Positions 10,501-21,105 of a DNA stretch of 64,000 bases are shown here, piece by piece; the first letter of the stretch is position 1; every line of letters starts with the position of its first letter. A program made the position numbers and the translations under genes. The notes under the pieces are model-generated. The model saw only the letters and a list, made by a program, of their open reading frames with translations, searched no databases and was not told where the DNA came from. The stretch covers positions 1-64,000 of the forward strand of contig NBIV01000103.1 of NCBI GenBank assembly GCA_003194525.1, written 5' to 3'. This DNA comes from Gracilariopsis chorda. Lineage: Eukaryota > Rhodophyta > Florideophyceae > Gracilariales > Gracilariaceae.

Positions 10501-12480
10501 GAGGGAGAGCGGTACTACCTCCGCTTACTCTTGACCCACACAGCGGGTGCTACTTCCTTTCAGCACCTCCGCAACGTGGATGGTCAGCAGTGTGGTAGCT
10601 TCAGGGAGGCCTGCCTCAAGATGGGACCTCTCGCCGACGACAGCGAGTGGAGACGGGCACTACGCGAGTCCTTTCGCTCCTCATTTGTTCCGCTCTCTCA
10701 TTTGTTTGCCACCATATTGCTCTAATGCGAGCCGTCGGACCCCCGTTCTCTGTGAGAGCAGCATCTATCGATGTTCCTGCAGGATATACGCGCTCGAGAT
10801 CGCGGCATGATGCACGCACTGGCCGACGACGAAAGAGCCAGCTCTTACGTTCTCTTAGAATTGCAAAAGGCATTGCAAGAAATGGGTGGCCCACTGGCGT
10901 CTCTGTCATCGTACGGTCTTCCGACACCCATGCAGGACCTACCGGAATTGCGCGCTCCAACTCGGTCTCCGCAGCAAATCCAGTCAGAGCTGAACGACAC
11001 TGTGCAAGCTGCACTCCCTCTCTTCAATGAGCGTCAGCGTCTGGCGTTCAATACCGTCGTGGGTGCCATCCTTCCTGGCGTGTCCGCGGAGAGCTTGCAG
11101 GGTCTTGGTGGTCCTTGTACGCCAACGCAGCCAACCACTCACGTCTTCTACTTGGATGCTCCGGGTGGAACCGGCAAGACCTTCCTCTACAAGGCAATCC
11201 AGGCCACGTTACGCCTTCGTGGCAAGTCCGTCCTTACGGTAGCCACGTCTGCTGTAGCAGCCATACTGCTTGAGGGCGGTCGGACGGCCCACTCCGTGTT
11301 CAGGATTCCCATCCCAGCCACCGCTGAGAGCACGTGCAACATCCCGGTCAACTCGCACCTGGCCACTCGGATGAAGAACGTCGACCTCATTATCTGGGAC
11401 GAGATCGTAATGTGTCACCGCTTCTGCGTCGAAGCCGTAGACCGCACTCTCCGTGACATAACGCGCTCGCAGCTCCTCTTTGGAGGCAAGTTCGTATTGC
11501 TTTCTGGCGACTTTCGGCAGATCCTTGCCGTTGCTCGTGGCGGCTTTCGATCAGTGAGCGTCAACGCATGCATCAAACGCTCAAGTCTCTTTTCCCACTT
11601 TCGCACCTTGAGATTGACTGAGGACATGCGCCTTTCTGCGCTCCGTCGAGACCCCACAGCCACACAGGGGGCACTGCAGTTTCTAAACACGCTGTTGCAG
11701 ATTGGAGAGGGCAGACTGCCAGGCACTGTCCCGCCATAGCACCCCTTCACCCTGCCAGAGTCCGTAAAATGTGTGGAGTCGTTCCGCACCATGGTCCGTA
11801 ACGTCTTTCATGGTATCGCTCAAAGGTACATAGATGCAGATTGGCTAACGTCAACGGTAATTATAACCGCACGAAACTATCGCCTACCAGAGCTTAACGA
11901 CTACGTAGGCCACATGATACCTGGCGCGTATCGCACGTACCTGAGTGCGGACAAGGTGATCGACGACGACGGTGCTGCGCTGCAGTACCCTGTCGAGATG
12001 CTCAACACTCTGACTGCCGGGTCAGCGCTGCCCGACCACTGCCTCAAACTCAAAAAGGGCTTTGTGGTTATGCTCCTTCGCAACTTGGATCCCTCAAACG
12101 GCCACGTCAATGGTGCCATCTATACCGTAGAAGACATGCAAAGCAACGTACTGTTCCTTCGACTCGCTTCTGGAGTAAATCGTGGCAACGCACTATGCCT
12201 GCCGCGCATGCCCTGTGGACCTGGAGACAACAACTTTCCGGTTCCCAACTTCACTCGCACCCAGTTCCCAGTACGTGTTTGTTTTGCCATCACTACCAAT
12301 AAGGCACAGGGTCAGTCGTATACTGGTCGCGTCGGACTGGATTTGCGTGATGGCTGTTTCACCCATGGCCAGCTGTACGTCGATTTTTCTTGGACCACCA
12401 ACCCGTCCAACATCGTGGCCTGTCTCCCTGCCGGTAGCACCTCTACCAATAATGTAGTGTACCCCGAAGTTCTTTCGTAG
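7589..12480 (+). pseudogene. Helitron Rep-helicase (RepHel) gene, copy C, decayed
   Basis: Same gene as in copy B, and the better preserved of the two. ATG at 7589; 7589-8383 is open and holds the charged N-terminus and Cys/His cluster. The reading then moves to another frame (from about 8300) for 8350-8970 and 8980-9850, with the Rep core including EFQKRGLPHAQ (His codon 9538, Gln codon 9544). The tyrosine pair lies at 9986 and 9998. The helicase follows in 10771-11739 (Walker A at 11164-11181) and 11773-12480. In-frame stops at 8968 (TGA), 10723 (TAA), 10753 (TGA) and 11737 (TAG) are shared with copy B. The conserved context CEPSDPRSL-stop-E shows that 10753 replaces a normally conserved Trp. 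A missing C near 10290 is private to C. No functional transposase is predicted. Confidence 0.9.
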
Positions 12481-12640
12481 AGGAACTTGATAGCTTTAAG
12501 TAAACCTCTTCTTTTTTCTTTCATTTTTTCTTTTCTTCTCCCTTCTCCCTCCCCAAAAATACTTGCATTCTACAAACCGACTACCCAAAACACGCTAGCT
12601 AAATACTCCTTTCACTCTATTGCTTCTTTTACTCCTCAAC

Positions 12641-12655
12641 GCGTGCGAAGCACGC
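12641..12655 (+). repeat. Helitron family 1 3'-terminal hairpin, copy C
   Basis: Perfect GCGTGC-GAA-GCACGC hairpin, 14 nt before the array's right end. Confidence 0.9.
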
Positions 12656-12934
12656 AATGGAGCCACTTGTATTCTTACGAATTCCATCCCACCAGTAGCC
12701 ATCAGGCCATCATGGCCTGGTTATCGATGATCTCCTTCAGGCTGTCTCACATCGCCCTCAGGGAATCTTTATCCGTATGCGCCTTCCTGAGCTCCAAATG
12801 CTAGCCATGAGCCTCGTACATAGCCTACATGGAAGAAGCTGGTGCACTGATGCCCACCACCAGGCAGCCTTGCTCCGAATTCTAAAAGCAACTGCCATCG
12901 CACCTTCTGGTGACTCGAAGGCGGTAGCAACCAC

Positions 12935-13758
12935 TTAAAAAGCTGCGGATACTGCCATTGGGGCAGACACACTAGCCTGGATAGGAGAAGCAGGTCCAGC
13001 CACCGAAGGCGATGGCGATGGAGCAGCCGGAGAAACTGCCGCAGGCGCCGACACCGTAGATGAGGAGGACGCCGGAGGTAGCACACTCTTGAATGCGGGC
13101 TGAACCAGAGGAGGCGAATGAACCGAAGGCGTGGGAATCACTGGAGCAGGATCGATCGCATCCTCCACCATCGGCAAATCATCCATCCCCACCGCAAAAA
13201 CCGCAGGCATCAATGCCGGAATGACAGTGATAGGAGCTGCAGGATCAACCGCAGGAGTAGGAGAATTATCAATACTCACTGCAGGGGCTACGGCTAATCC
13301 TTCAACCAGCGAAGGAACTGGAGAGCAGATCAACAGACTCCCCACCTTAGGATCATAATCGGGACCTGCACTTGTGGCACTTCAGGCGCGCTCCCTTCAA
13401 TATGGCGGGGAAAAGCAACATATTGGCCTCCGTCATCGCCACCCTTTGGACTTCGCCTGATGGGGTAGAACTTGTCTTCGTCATAGTCATACCAAAGAAA
13501 ACCCAGGGTTTCAGAACAGTCCACCTGAAGGCTGTAGTCAAGAAGAGGCTCCACTTCGTCTGTACTCCACATGGTGCCCCTGAAAAGGTTTTGGACACCC
13601 CAGGAGCGAATATACCAGATCATGGCCACCGAAAGGGAAAGTAAACGACCCGGTGCAGGTTGGTATGACGAGTCCGGATACAAGCAAACATCGCGGCTCC
13701 GCGTATAGGAGAGGACACTCTCGCCTGCCGCCTGAAGGTACGCCATGAGGACCTCCAA
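12935..13758 (-). pseudogene. Possible broken gene, Ala/Pro-rich C-terminal part
   Basis: Two overlapping minus-strand frames. The upstream one (13758-13330, 142 codons) is rich in aromatic and acidic residues (e.g. LGFLWYDYDEDKFYPIRR). The downstream one (13345-12935, 136 codons) is Ala/Pro/Val-rich and low in complexity. They overlap by 16 bp in different frames, so they may be one gene with a frame change or two chance frames. I do not recognise the family. The right end of the Helitron array lies 265 bp downstream. Codon composition of the first part looks protein-like; the second could be a compositional artefact. Confidence 0.3.
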
Positions 13759-16145
13759 AGCAAGCTATGTAGAGGTAATCAACATAACGAAACCCCTCAC
13801 GGAGCCGTGGGTATCCAGAACCTCAGAGGTATCCTATGCAAAGAGGAGGGCGTCACCACGCTCAGGTGAGGCGAGACCCAATGGTCCCTCCAGGAGTTGA
13901 CAATGGGGACGTAGTATTTGGAACGTTGACCTGAAGGCATATCACGGAACTACGTGTTGTGCCATACGAAGAAGAATCCAAATGTGTTCCTGATAATGGT
14001 TTTTTCTGCGGAGTTGGTACCCCTACTGCGGTCTAACTAGTAGAGGCCGTCCTAGGGAGGGTCATAAAGAAGCAAAGACAGAGGAGAACGGCCATACGAG
14101 ATACTGCAAGGACGGTGCTCTGCATGGTGATTGGATTCCTTCTGGAGGAGAAGTTACAGACGCGACTGCGTTTCGCATTTCTCGATACAACTAAGGTAGG
14201 AGGTATCGCAGTACCCCACCGTTCTCAGAGCGTTATCGCCATGCACCGAAACATGAAGCCAATGGGCGCGATACGAATCCTCACCGTTCCGTTTGCCCTC
14301 ACTCCAGGGAGTCTTGGGAACTGCGCGAAAGCGCCCCGCCTGAAAGTACTGCGCGAAATGATGGATTTATTCACTGATGGAGCACAGTAGGCTTACTCGC
14401 CGATCGCGGAAAGGCATGAAAACCCGAGTGGCACGGTAATTGAGATGCTTCCAAATCCGGAGTGGCGCATCAGTAGAGTTGTGGTACACCTACAGATCCA
14501 CAAGAGTTCAAGATTGATCGTTGTAAGCTTGAGATATTCCAAACGATAAGAAGAAAGCATGACGAGGAGGAGAAATTTGTGTGTTGACACCACAAAAGGA
14601 TGGGGATACCTGCAGAGGAATTCAGCCGCTTATACGTCCTTCAAAAATCGCCAGACTATCGCAACGCTGTCGAGAATTTCGTGTAAATGACGCCTTGGAG
14701 AAGGGAAGAGACGTATGCCGCTCTATAATGCGTAACCGATTCATATTTCTGCCTTCAGACATTCCTCCAGCATATGAAAATCGCCCGCACGATTAGGTGG
14801 AAAAACGAGGCTAAGATGCACCCGCTCAACAGAAGGAGTTACACCTGAGATGTAACCGGACGCAAATGGATAAGACTGAGATTAGATCCAATCCATCGCC
14901 TTGGAAGTCCCGAAAAGACGCCGAGCGTAGTCAAAGTGTACGCCAGGACAGCATCGGCCATGAAAGTAACAAGAATCGCCGCTGCAAAGAGCGCCTCTAG
15001 AGAACTCGCTGAATCACCAAAGAAAACGAGAACTTAGGCGTGATGCACATCGAGGACGTGGTGAAATTCAAGAAAGGGGGTATGTAGTACATTGGGTACA
15101 ATATATACTCATAAGGATGGTCTGTTACGGAAAAAGTTGAACGGAGTATTTGTGTTTTCTAACTAGTGCCAATTAGCACACCAGTTTACAAGATTCGTTC
15201 TAGCGGACTGTAATTTGATTAGATAGAATAACTTAACGTAGAGTTTTATATGATACAGTGGATTGTTTTTGTCGAGGTCAGATTGCGGCACGGTATATAG
15301 TGCACCGCTGAGATTCCACGTCTTGGGAAGTAAACCAAGCACACTCGAGGCTTTTTTTAGTTTTTCTGGTTTAACCGCGTGATACCCAAGTTCAGGTACA
15401 CTATTAAATCATCCTGTAGGTGTGGTTTCTGAGCCGCCAATACTCAGCGCGTCGCATAGCAGCGTCTGTAGAATTATCTTCCGCCCAGTGAGCCCGCCCT
15501 TATTTTGGTGCTTGTGGATGTACTTTCAGGATTTCCCCTGTCTACGCCCGTATATTAGGGAGACCACCACCTATTGGAACCTATTTATTAGACCAAAACT
15601 AAAATTGCTATTTTACGTATGTTTTGCTCACCACTAGCAGTACCAAATTTAGTGATAGCGCGTTTTGAATGCCGTGAAGCGTACAATGCACATCATAAAC
15701 GGTGTAACTATATATGGCACAATAATCGTGAAAATATAAAATTTTCTTTATAGAAGGGGAAGGAGGCGGCTTGAAGAGTCGAAATTGCACTTGATCGCCC
15801 AAAAAGGAACTTCTGTGCCTTTTGGACACAGCGTGATACTGGAAGTTGTCTATCATCAGTGTTATGAAATTTGTCAGCTTTGAAACTAAGGCGTCGTTTT
15901 GTCTGTTGACCTCTAGTTGTTAAGCTTAATTTGTGCCGTGTGCTGTGCAGTTGTGAGGGAAATGGTGTAGTGCGGTAGTTGAAGCTCCCTGATTCTTTTT
16001 TACTCAGATCAAGCGAGATCTATGGCTACATATACTATTTTTTAGACATAGGCTACTTAGCTGTTCAACGGATTCTTACATCCTGCTTGGAGGTGAAATT
16101 CCTCTCTAAAAAAATCCACCGGTGGCTACCTACCCATGTGGCAGT
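13759..16145. other. 2.4 kb with no recognisable gene
   Basis: Only short frames (under about 95 codons), none with recognisable motifs. No terminal repeats, tRNA-like structure or transposon motif was noticed. Confidence 0.5.
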
Positions 16146-16889
16146 CTAGTACATGACGAACAGACCTCGAGGTTCGACCAGTCTGCCTGCGCAGGAAAGC
16201 CTCATTGTCCGACGTGAAAAGCGGCGCAAATGCGCCAACCAGGATATGCTAAAATATCCTGATGTTTTTCTCAATGCAGCATTCTGCTGTAGCGCAACAC
16301 TAGCAACTGCCGAGGTAATTGTGGCTTCGAAGCCATCATGCAAAGCTGATGTAGGGTGAGAAGATGATTTGGATATGCTACATTGGTGGAGGATTTTTTG
16401 AAGTTTACTGAGAGAAGCGACTGCGGTTGAGAGTGATATATTGGAACTTAACATTTTTTTGGCGGTATTTCGTATGCACATGAGGCAACCGGCGTCCGGC
16501 ATTTCCAGCATTCTTGAGATGCAGTTGGGGCAGAAGATGCATTGCAGTTGATAAGCTTCTTACATGTGGTCGAGACATATGGAGCATGTGAGACCGGCGG
16601 CGAGTTTTTCGAAGAGCGGTGGGAGGTTTCTGAGACGTTGTAGAGCGAAGGCTTGAGCATCGGCGGCTGGACGTGCTCTGGCGGCAAGAAGTGCTTCGGA
16701 GCTACGGGCTATTTTGTTGGATGCAGCTGCTTTGACTGCAGTGGCAGCTTTAGCAACAGGAGGTGCTTTTTTGCCAGCAGCTGCCTTGTTGGTAGAAGCT
16801 GCATTGCCGGGGGCAGCTCTGTTAATGGGATTTGCACTGGCAATAGGATCCAGCTGAGACGGGTTGGATTGAGGCCGGTCACTTGGCAT
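16146..16889 (-). pseudogene. RING-type zinc-finger gene with one internal stop
   Basis: A single minus-strand frame of 248 codons, from ATG at 16889 to a stop at 16146, interrupted only by TAA at 16560-16562. The first 85 residues are Ala/Pro/Lys-rich and look disordered. Then comes LTCSICLDHM, the start of a RING finger (C-x2-C). After the stop, in the same frame, follow LQCIFCPNC and DAGCLMC, matching the later RING metal-ligand pairs although the usual His is missing (CIF where CGH is typical). RING proteins usually act as E3 ubiquitin ligases. The clean frame on both sides of one stop suggests a recent loss, a base-call error or a truncated product of 109 residues. The lost His argues for a degenerate finger. 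Confidence 0.6.
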
Positions 16890-17196
16890 ATTTACAGGCG
16901 CCTAGGACGGAAACTGGGGGTCATCGAGAAGCTCTTGGAATGAGATGACGTAGGGTAGGTGGATAGATAGGGGCGGGACGATTCGCATGATGATATTTAA
17001 GTTGCTGCGAGGTGCGTCCGTCGCCCGCCTGCGCGTGGAAAGCGGTTTGCTGTTTCTGAAGCACTGCCGCACCAAGTTTTTGGCTTGATCCGTCAGGACG
17101 TACACTCGCTGGACAGGTGCATAAGCAGAACTACCTAAGCGATATGTGCGACGTCGCGCATGGCTAGCTCCCTTCCCGGTTGGGTGGTGAGAGAGA

Positions 17197-18088
17197 GAGC
17201 GCAGTTCAGCTGCACGGTTCCCACTGTACCACGAGGCGTACCTCAAGCAGATGTTGAAGGTGGTGAAATCTGAACTGGAGAAACACGGCATTGGCTGTGA
17301 GCTGAATTTGATAGAGGGAAGCATGACGGTGAGCACGACTAAATGAACGTGGGACCCTTACGCAATCATAAAGGTGAGGGATTTTATCAAGCTTTTCCCG
17401 CGGTCAGTACCCGTAGCACAGGCCCGGGAAATTATGCATTACAACATGAACTGTGACATTGTGAAGATATGTGGACTGGTGCACAATCGCAAACGGTTTG
17501 TAATGCGATGTCAGCAATTTATCGGAGCCAACGGGTCGACACTTAAATAAATTGAGCTGTTGAGGGAGTGTTACATGCTGGTACAAGGGAACAAGTTGTC
17601 GTGCATGGGCGGTTCTAAGGGTCTAAAACAGCCCAGACGCAATGTTGAAGACTTCATAAAGAATATTCACCCCGTGTACAACATCAAGACGATGATGATG
17701 AGACGGTAGTTGGAGAAGGATGGAAACCTCAAACAAGTGAACTGGGAGTGCCTTTTACCAAAGTTCAAGAAGAAGAACGTGAAGAGGAAGAAAGCCAAGG
17801 CAGAATCAGCAAAGAAGAGTAAGGTGGTGACAGTGCGTTCCCGCCGCTACCGAAGGCGTCCAAGGCGGACTTTCATCTGAGTCTGGAGAGTAATTTTTGA
17901 GCGAGAACAGACGGAAGGGGAAGGGCGTGGCCGAGGAGAAGGAATCTCATAAGGAGCAGAGCGCGTTGAAACAGGCGTAGCTGGAGCAAATTTACGAAAT
18001 GCCAAGCGATCAGCGCAAGCACTCGCATGGCGAGGACGATGAAGACGATGAAGATGTTAGGCAACAAGCGAAGCGATTGAAAAAATGA
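17197..18088 (+). pseudogene. KRR1: Decayed copy of KRR1 (small-subunit processome factor)
   Basis: The plus strand translates into a clear relative of KRR1, the KH-domain protein needed for 18S rRNA processing in the nucleolus. Recognisable blocks in order: RFPLYHEAYLKQ, KHGIGCELNLIEGSMTV, TWDPYAIIKVRDFIKL, CDIVKICGLVHNRKRFV, FIGANGSTLK (the KH loop, normally GPKGSTLK), IKNIHPVYNIKTMM and LLPKFKKKNVKRKK. The acidic/basic tail ends at TGA 18086. The frame is broken by in-frame stops at 17344, 17548, 17707 and 17978 and by two frame changes (near 17825 and 17895). The first 50-70 residues are missing. No introns are seen. The gene is dead; the working copy must be elsewhere. Confidence 0.85.
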
Positions 18089-18323
18089 GCTCGAAAAGCG
18101 GCGAAACGAAAAGGTTAGCTGTTGAGGTGTTTGAGCTGTTGGCGAAGCTCGTGTATCTTCGCGTCAAAACGAGAATTTATGAGACGCTTTCGAAAGTCGT
18201 AATAAGAGGGCTCAAGAGGCAGCAGGCATTACGATGTGATACAAATTATACGTGAACGCAATATATGCTACCTAACAGGCAATCAATCTCCTTATTCTCC
18301 GTGCAAAGTGGTTACTGAGCGAT

Positions 18324-18985
18324 CTACATTTCACTGTCAAATCCATCAATGAATTCGTTTTCATCATTGGAGGTTTTTAGCATCTCTTTAATGCTCGGAA
18401 GGAGTTTAGTGAGTAACATAGGTCCAGCACGATATGTTGGTAGTATCAAGTCGCTGAGTGTGCTGCACAGAGCCTTTGAAGCTCCCTTTTGTATAAAATC
18501 CTTGATCATTGGAAGTGGTACGAAACTGGACTCATTTTTAACTGCGTGCCTCACACAGTTTTCAACGTCTATCATTGTAATAGACATGATTTCCATATGC
18601 TTTCCAATATCAACCTGCATACGCTTGGCTAATAGAAAGCGACAGTCAACCACAAATCCTGTCTTGAGTCGCTGCTCTAATAATCTTGTCGTATTTACGG
18701 CTCGCTGCATCTGCTGATCTGAAGTTGCAATGTTTTCTTCGTAACTACCAAGAGATTTTGCTTGCTATTTGACGTGAATATTCTGATATATTAGCTTCGC
18801 ACGACGCACTCCTGGGGAAATGTTTGGGTCATTGTTTTCTTCTTGTTATATGAAAGTTTATCAAACTTTCTTTCAGACTTTTCAATTGTCTTGGATGCCT
18901 TTCGTTGCTCTCTGCCTACTGCTTGAACTTCTCGCATACCACTACCAAATGATTTCCGCCCAGGCGTTTTACGTTGGCCACTAAG
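18324..18985 (-). pseudogene. Unidentified decayed gene, helical C-terminal part
   Basis: The minus strand has one clean stretch, 18710-18324 (128 codons, ending GFDSEM). Upstream the same frame continues protein-like (e.g. GSYEENIATSDQQ) but is cut by a stop near 18766. Further up, readable pieces occur in other frames, such as KTIEKSERKFDKL and YLLDLVANVKRLGGN. The sequence is rich in Lys, Glu, Leu and predicted helix. I do not recognise the family; a coiled-coil or BAR-like scaffold is a guess only. It lies next to two other dead host genes. Confidence 0.4.
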
Positions 18986-20373
18986 TCTAAAAGATACTCA
19001 AAGTCAGCAGAGCTATAGTGGAGGCTTTGTTTTCAAAAATGTTTTCAGGTCTTGCAGATGTAATGAACCTCTCACATTATCGTTTGTAATCTGTGAACGC
19101 TACATCGATAGATATATAGTTGTCTCAGAGTCAGAAAAGTAAAGAATACGGCATCTGTTTCTGAGCATGTTGATGTAGAGAGAAGATTTGGATGAAATTT
19201 CACAGTTTGCAAACCTTACAAATGGCCATGCAGCCTTGATTAAAACATGGCTATTTTTAAGCTAGGAAGATTAGCGTATGAGTCTTTTCAGGCAGACGTA
19301 AGTGGCCAAAATTTGGCAAGGACCTCTCTATGTCTCAAGTGTCAATGTGTTCGTTTTTGGAAAGTTCAATCTGTCTATGTACAAGCTTTCCGGCACGCTT
19401 CGTACTTCAGAAGATTTGCGGTCGTTCGGGAAGGGGAGCCGGACTAGAATTAAGCGTATCCTCGTGCATTCATAGTCGACAAATCATTTTTGTACAAGGT
19501 AGGCTTAATTTTTAGGAATTTGCGGCAAAAATTGGCAATTCCTTAGAGCAAGTCTAACAGAGAGCTATATCCCCAAAAAATCTTAAAATATCGCGCCCTA
19601 GGCAATTTGGCATATCTACCGGCGTTTCTATTGCCATTTCTCGTTGCCATATCCGCCTTATGATTCCTTTTTTCATTTCAGTACGAGGAAAATAGAGAAA
19701 TAAATTTGACGCCGTGTTTTGAAATTTTAATGGGTTTTGAGGACTTTATTAACCTATCAGAGCATTAGGTCTATATCAAACAGGTTTCTGGTGTGTAAAA
19801 TGAGTGGAAAACAAATCTTTGCGCCAACGAAAAACATTTTCTGGTACAACCTCTACCTGTTCACACCTTAAAGTATTGTAATTTCAGTGGCAGGAGCGAT
19901 CGAGCAGAAGCGATGCGATCGAACGGCGTCGTTCGAACATGTTGGCTGTGATTCTTTGTACCTCATACAGGGCGCTTGGTTGAGTGCTGACCCCCCGCTA
20001 GCGTTTCTTGTATTGCAAATGGCTCGTACTCGTAGTCAAGCATATCGCACTCGACTGGTAGACTTGCACATTATTTGGGATGCTAAATTGAATGTTATTT
20101 TCAAAACAAGTGTCTATAACATAGAGCACTAGTAGACTTGCTGTTAGGGGTGCTGCAGTCGCAATTGGCGATTTCAGGAGTGTTCCAATTGCTGGGGCTG
20201 ATTAGAAACCACTGGTTGCTGCCGACACTGCAGGTACAAAGGTACAAAAGATATTCTGCAAAGCAGCAGTAATAACAAGGCCCAGTTATTTAAAGTGCAA
20301 AGTTATGGCATATTGCATCCTGAAGGATAGCATTCCCCGCAGAGGTTTGAATCTATGACAGTTAAGAAGTTAG
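18986..20373. other. 1.4 kb with no recognisable gene
   Basis: AT-rich, short frames only, nothing recognised. It includes the region downstream of the vWA gene that ends at 20374. Confidence 0.5.
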
Positions 20374-21105
20374 CTAAAGCGCAGCCGATTCAGCTCCACA
20401 AACTTGAACGACAAGGGCATCAAGGGCATCAAGGACGCTTTCCCAGTCACTAACCATAAATACTTTCGATGCGTCACCGGTGATCTGCTCAAGCATAGAA
20501 GTGTCTCGAAAATTGACACCAACTGCACAAATACCATGACTCGGATCTGACAAGAATGCTTGCGAAACCGAAACAGGGTCGCGTGGAGGACCATATGTTT
20601 GGAATCTACTCCGACCGTCGCCAAGAACAACAATTTTTTTCGCCCCGCGTTTAGCTCTTCGCAATTGTCTGGCACATCGGGAAATTCCGCGCGCGACGAA
20701 TGTTCTTGAAGAGCACTGTTGCACGGTACCCTTAACGTTAAGAAGGAACGACTTGGTGTCTCTCGTTAGCCTGCTAATGACGCTTGATCGCCGTCCATAC
20801 TGAACGGCTGCGTATCGGGAAGTTGGGTCCAAAGACACAATGCCAGCCACGAGATTAATGAAGTCCAACTGCATTTTGAAATCTTTGCCATGCATGTACC
20901 CGCTTCCATCGACCGCAAAGCAAATGTTGAGGTTACATTTCTTCTTTCTCACTACATCCATTGCGGCTTTGACAAATTTCATGTTCTCTTCGCTTTTCGT
21001 TAGCAACGAGTTAGGATCGAGCACACTGCGAAGTGCCGTTTGATAGCTGAAAGCACTGGTAAGTCGAACGAACGCGATAAAGAAGAAAATCATGCGAAGA
21101 GCCAT
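20374..21105 (-). CDS. Secreted vWA-domain protein, 243 aa
   Basis: Intact single frame. Residues 1-20 (MALRMIFFFIAFVRLTSAFS) form a signal peptide, so the product should be secreted. A von Willebrand factor A domain follows (about 58-235). The metal-site (MIDAS) motif is D66-G-S-G-Y70: the first Asp and Ser are kept but the usual last Ser is Tyr. A Thr in SRTFVARGI (T135) and an Asp in VVLGDGRSRF (D163) sit where the other two MIDAS loops are expected. vWA domains bind protein ligands, often through a divalent metal. The start is the first Met of the frame and directly opens the signal peptide. There is no close partner gene; the 840-aa vWA/lectin gene 12 kb away is the only other vWA gene here. 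Confidence 0.82.
   Translation of the reverse strand: MALRMIFFFIAFVRLTSAFSYQTALRSVLDPNSLLTKSEENMKFVKAAMDVVRKKKCNLNICFAVDGSGYMHGKDFKMQLDFINLVAGIVSLDPTSRYAAVQYGRRSSVISRLTRDTKSFLLNVKGTVQQCSSRTFVARGISRCARQLRRAKRGAKKIVVLGDGRSRFQTYGPPRDPVSVSQAFLSDPSHGICAVGVNFRDTSMLEQITGDASKVFMVSDWESVLDALDALVVQVCGAESAAL

Larger units (their letters stand above)
6538..12669 (+). mobile_element. Helitron family 1, copy C (complete, 6,132 bp)
   Basis: Last unit of the array. It starts TCCCCCCTTACTAAAG directly after copy B and ends in CTTG at 12666-12669. Similarity to copies A and B stops exactly there, and the next base is T (12670), matching the known Helitron preference for inserting between A and T. Its internal parts match copy B: tandem repeat 6666-6767, inverted repeat 6838-6883, gene 7589-12480 and hairpin 12641-12655. 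It is about 7 bp shorter than B, nearly all from one-base homopolymer differences. Confidence 0.94.

Noticed and set aside
8968-10755. Reassigned stop codons (TGA read as Trp) explaining in-frame TGAs
   Set aside because: The intact host genes end at ordinary stops and do not contain internal TGA. The Helitron also has TAA and TAG in frame.
12935-13345. Ala/Pro-rich frame as a confident separate protein
   Set aside because: Low complexity and overlap with another frame make chance or a frame-changed tail as likely. Kept only as part of a low-confidence entry.
16902-17336. 144-codon minus-strand open frame
   Set aside because: About a third of it lies opposite the KRR1-like reading on the plus strand, which has clear family motifs. 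The minus frame has none.
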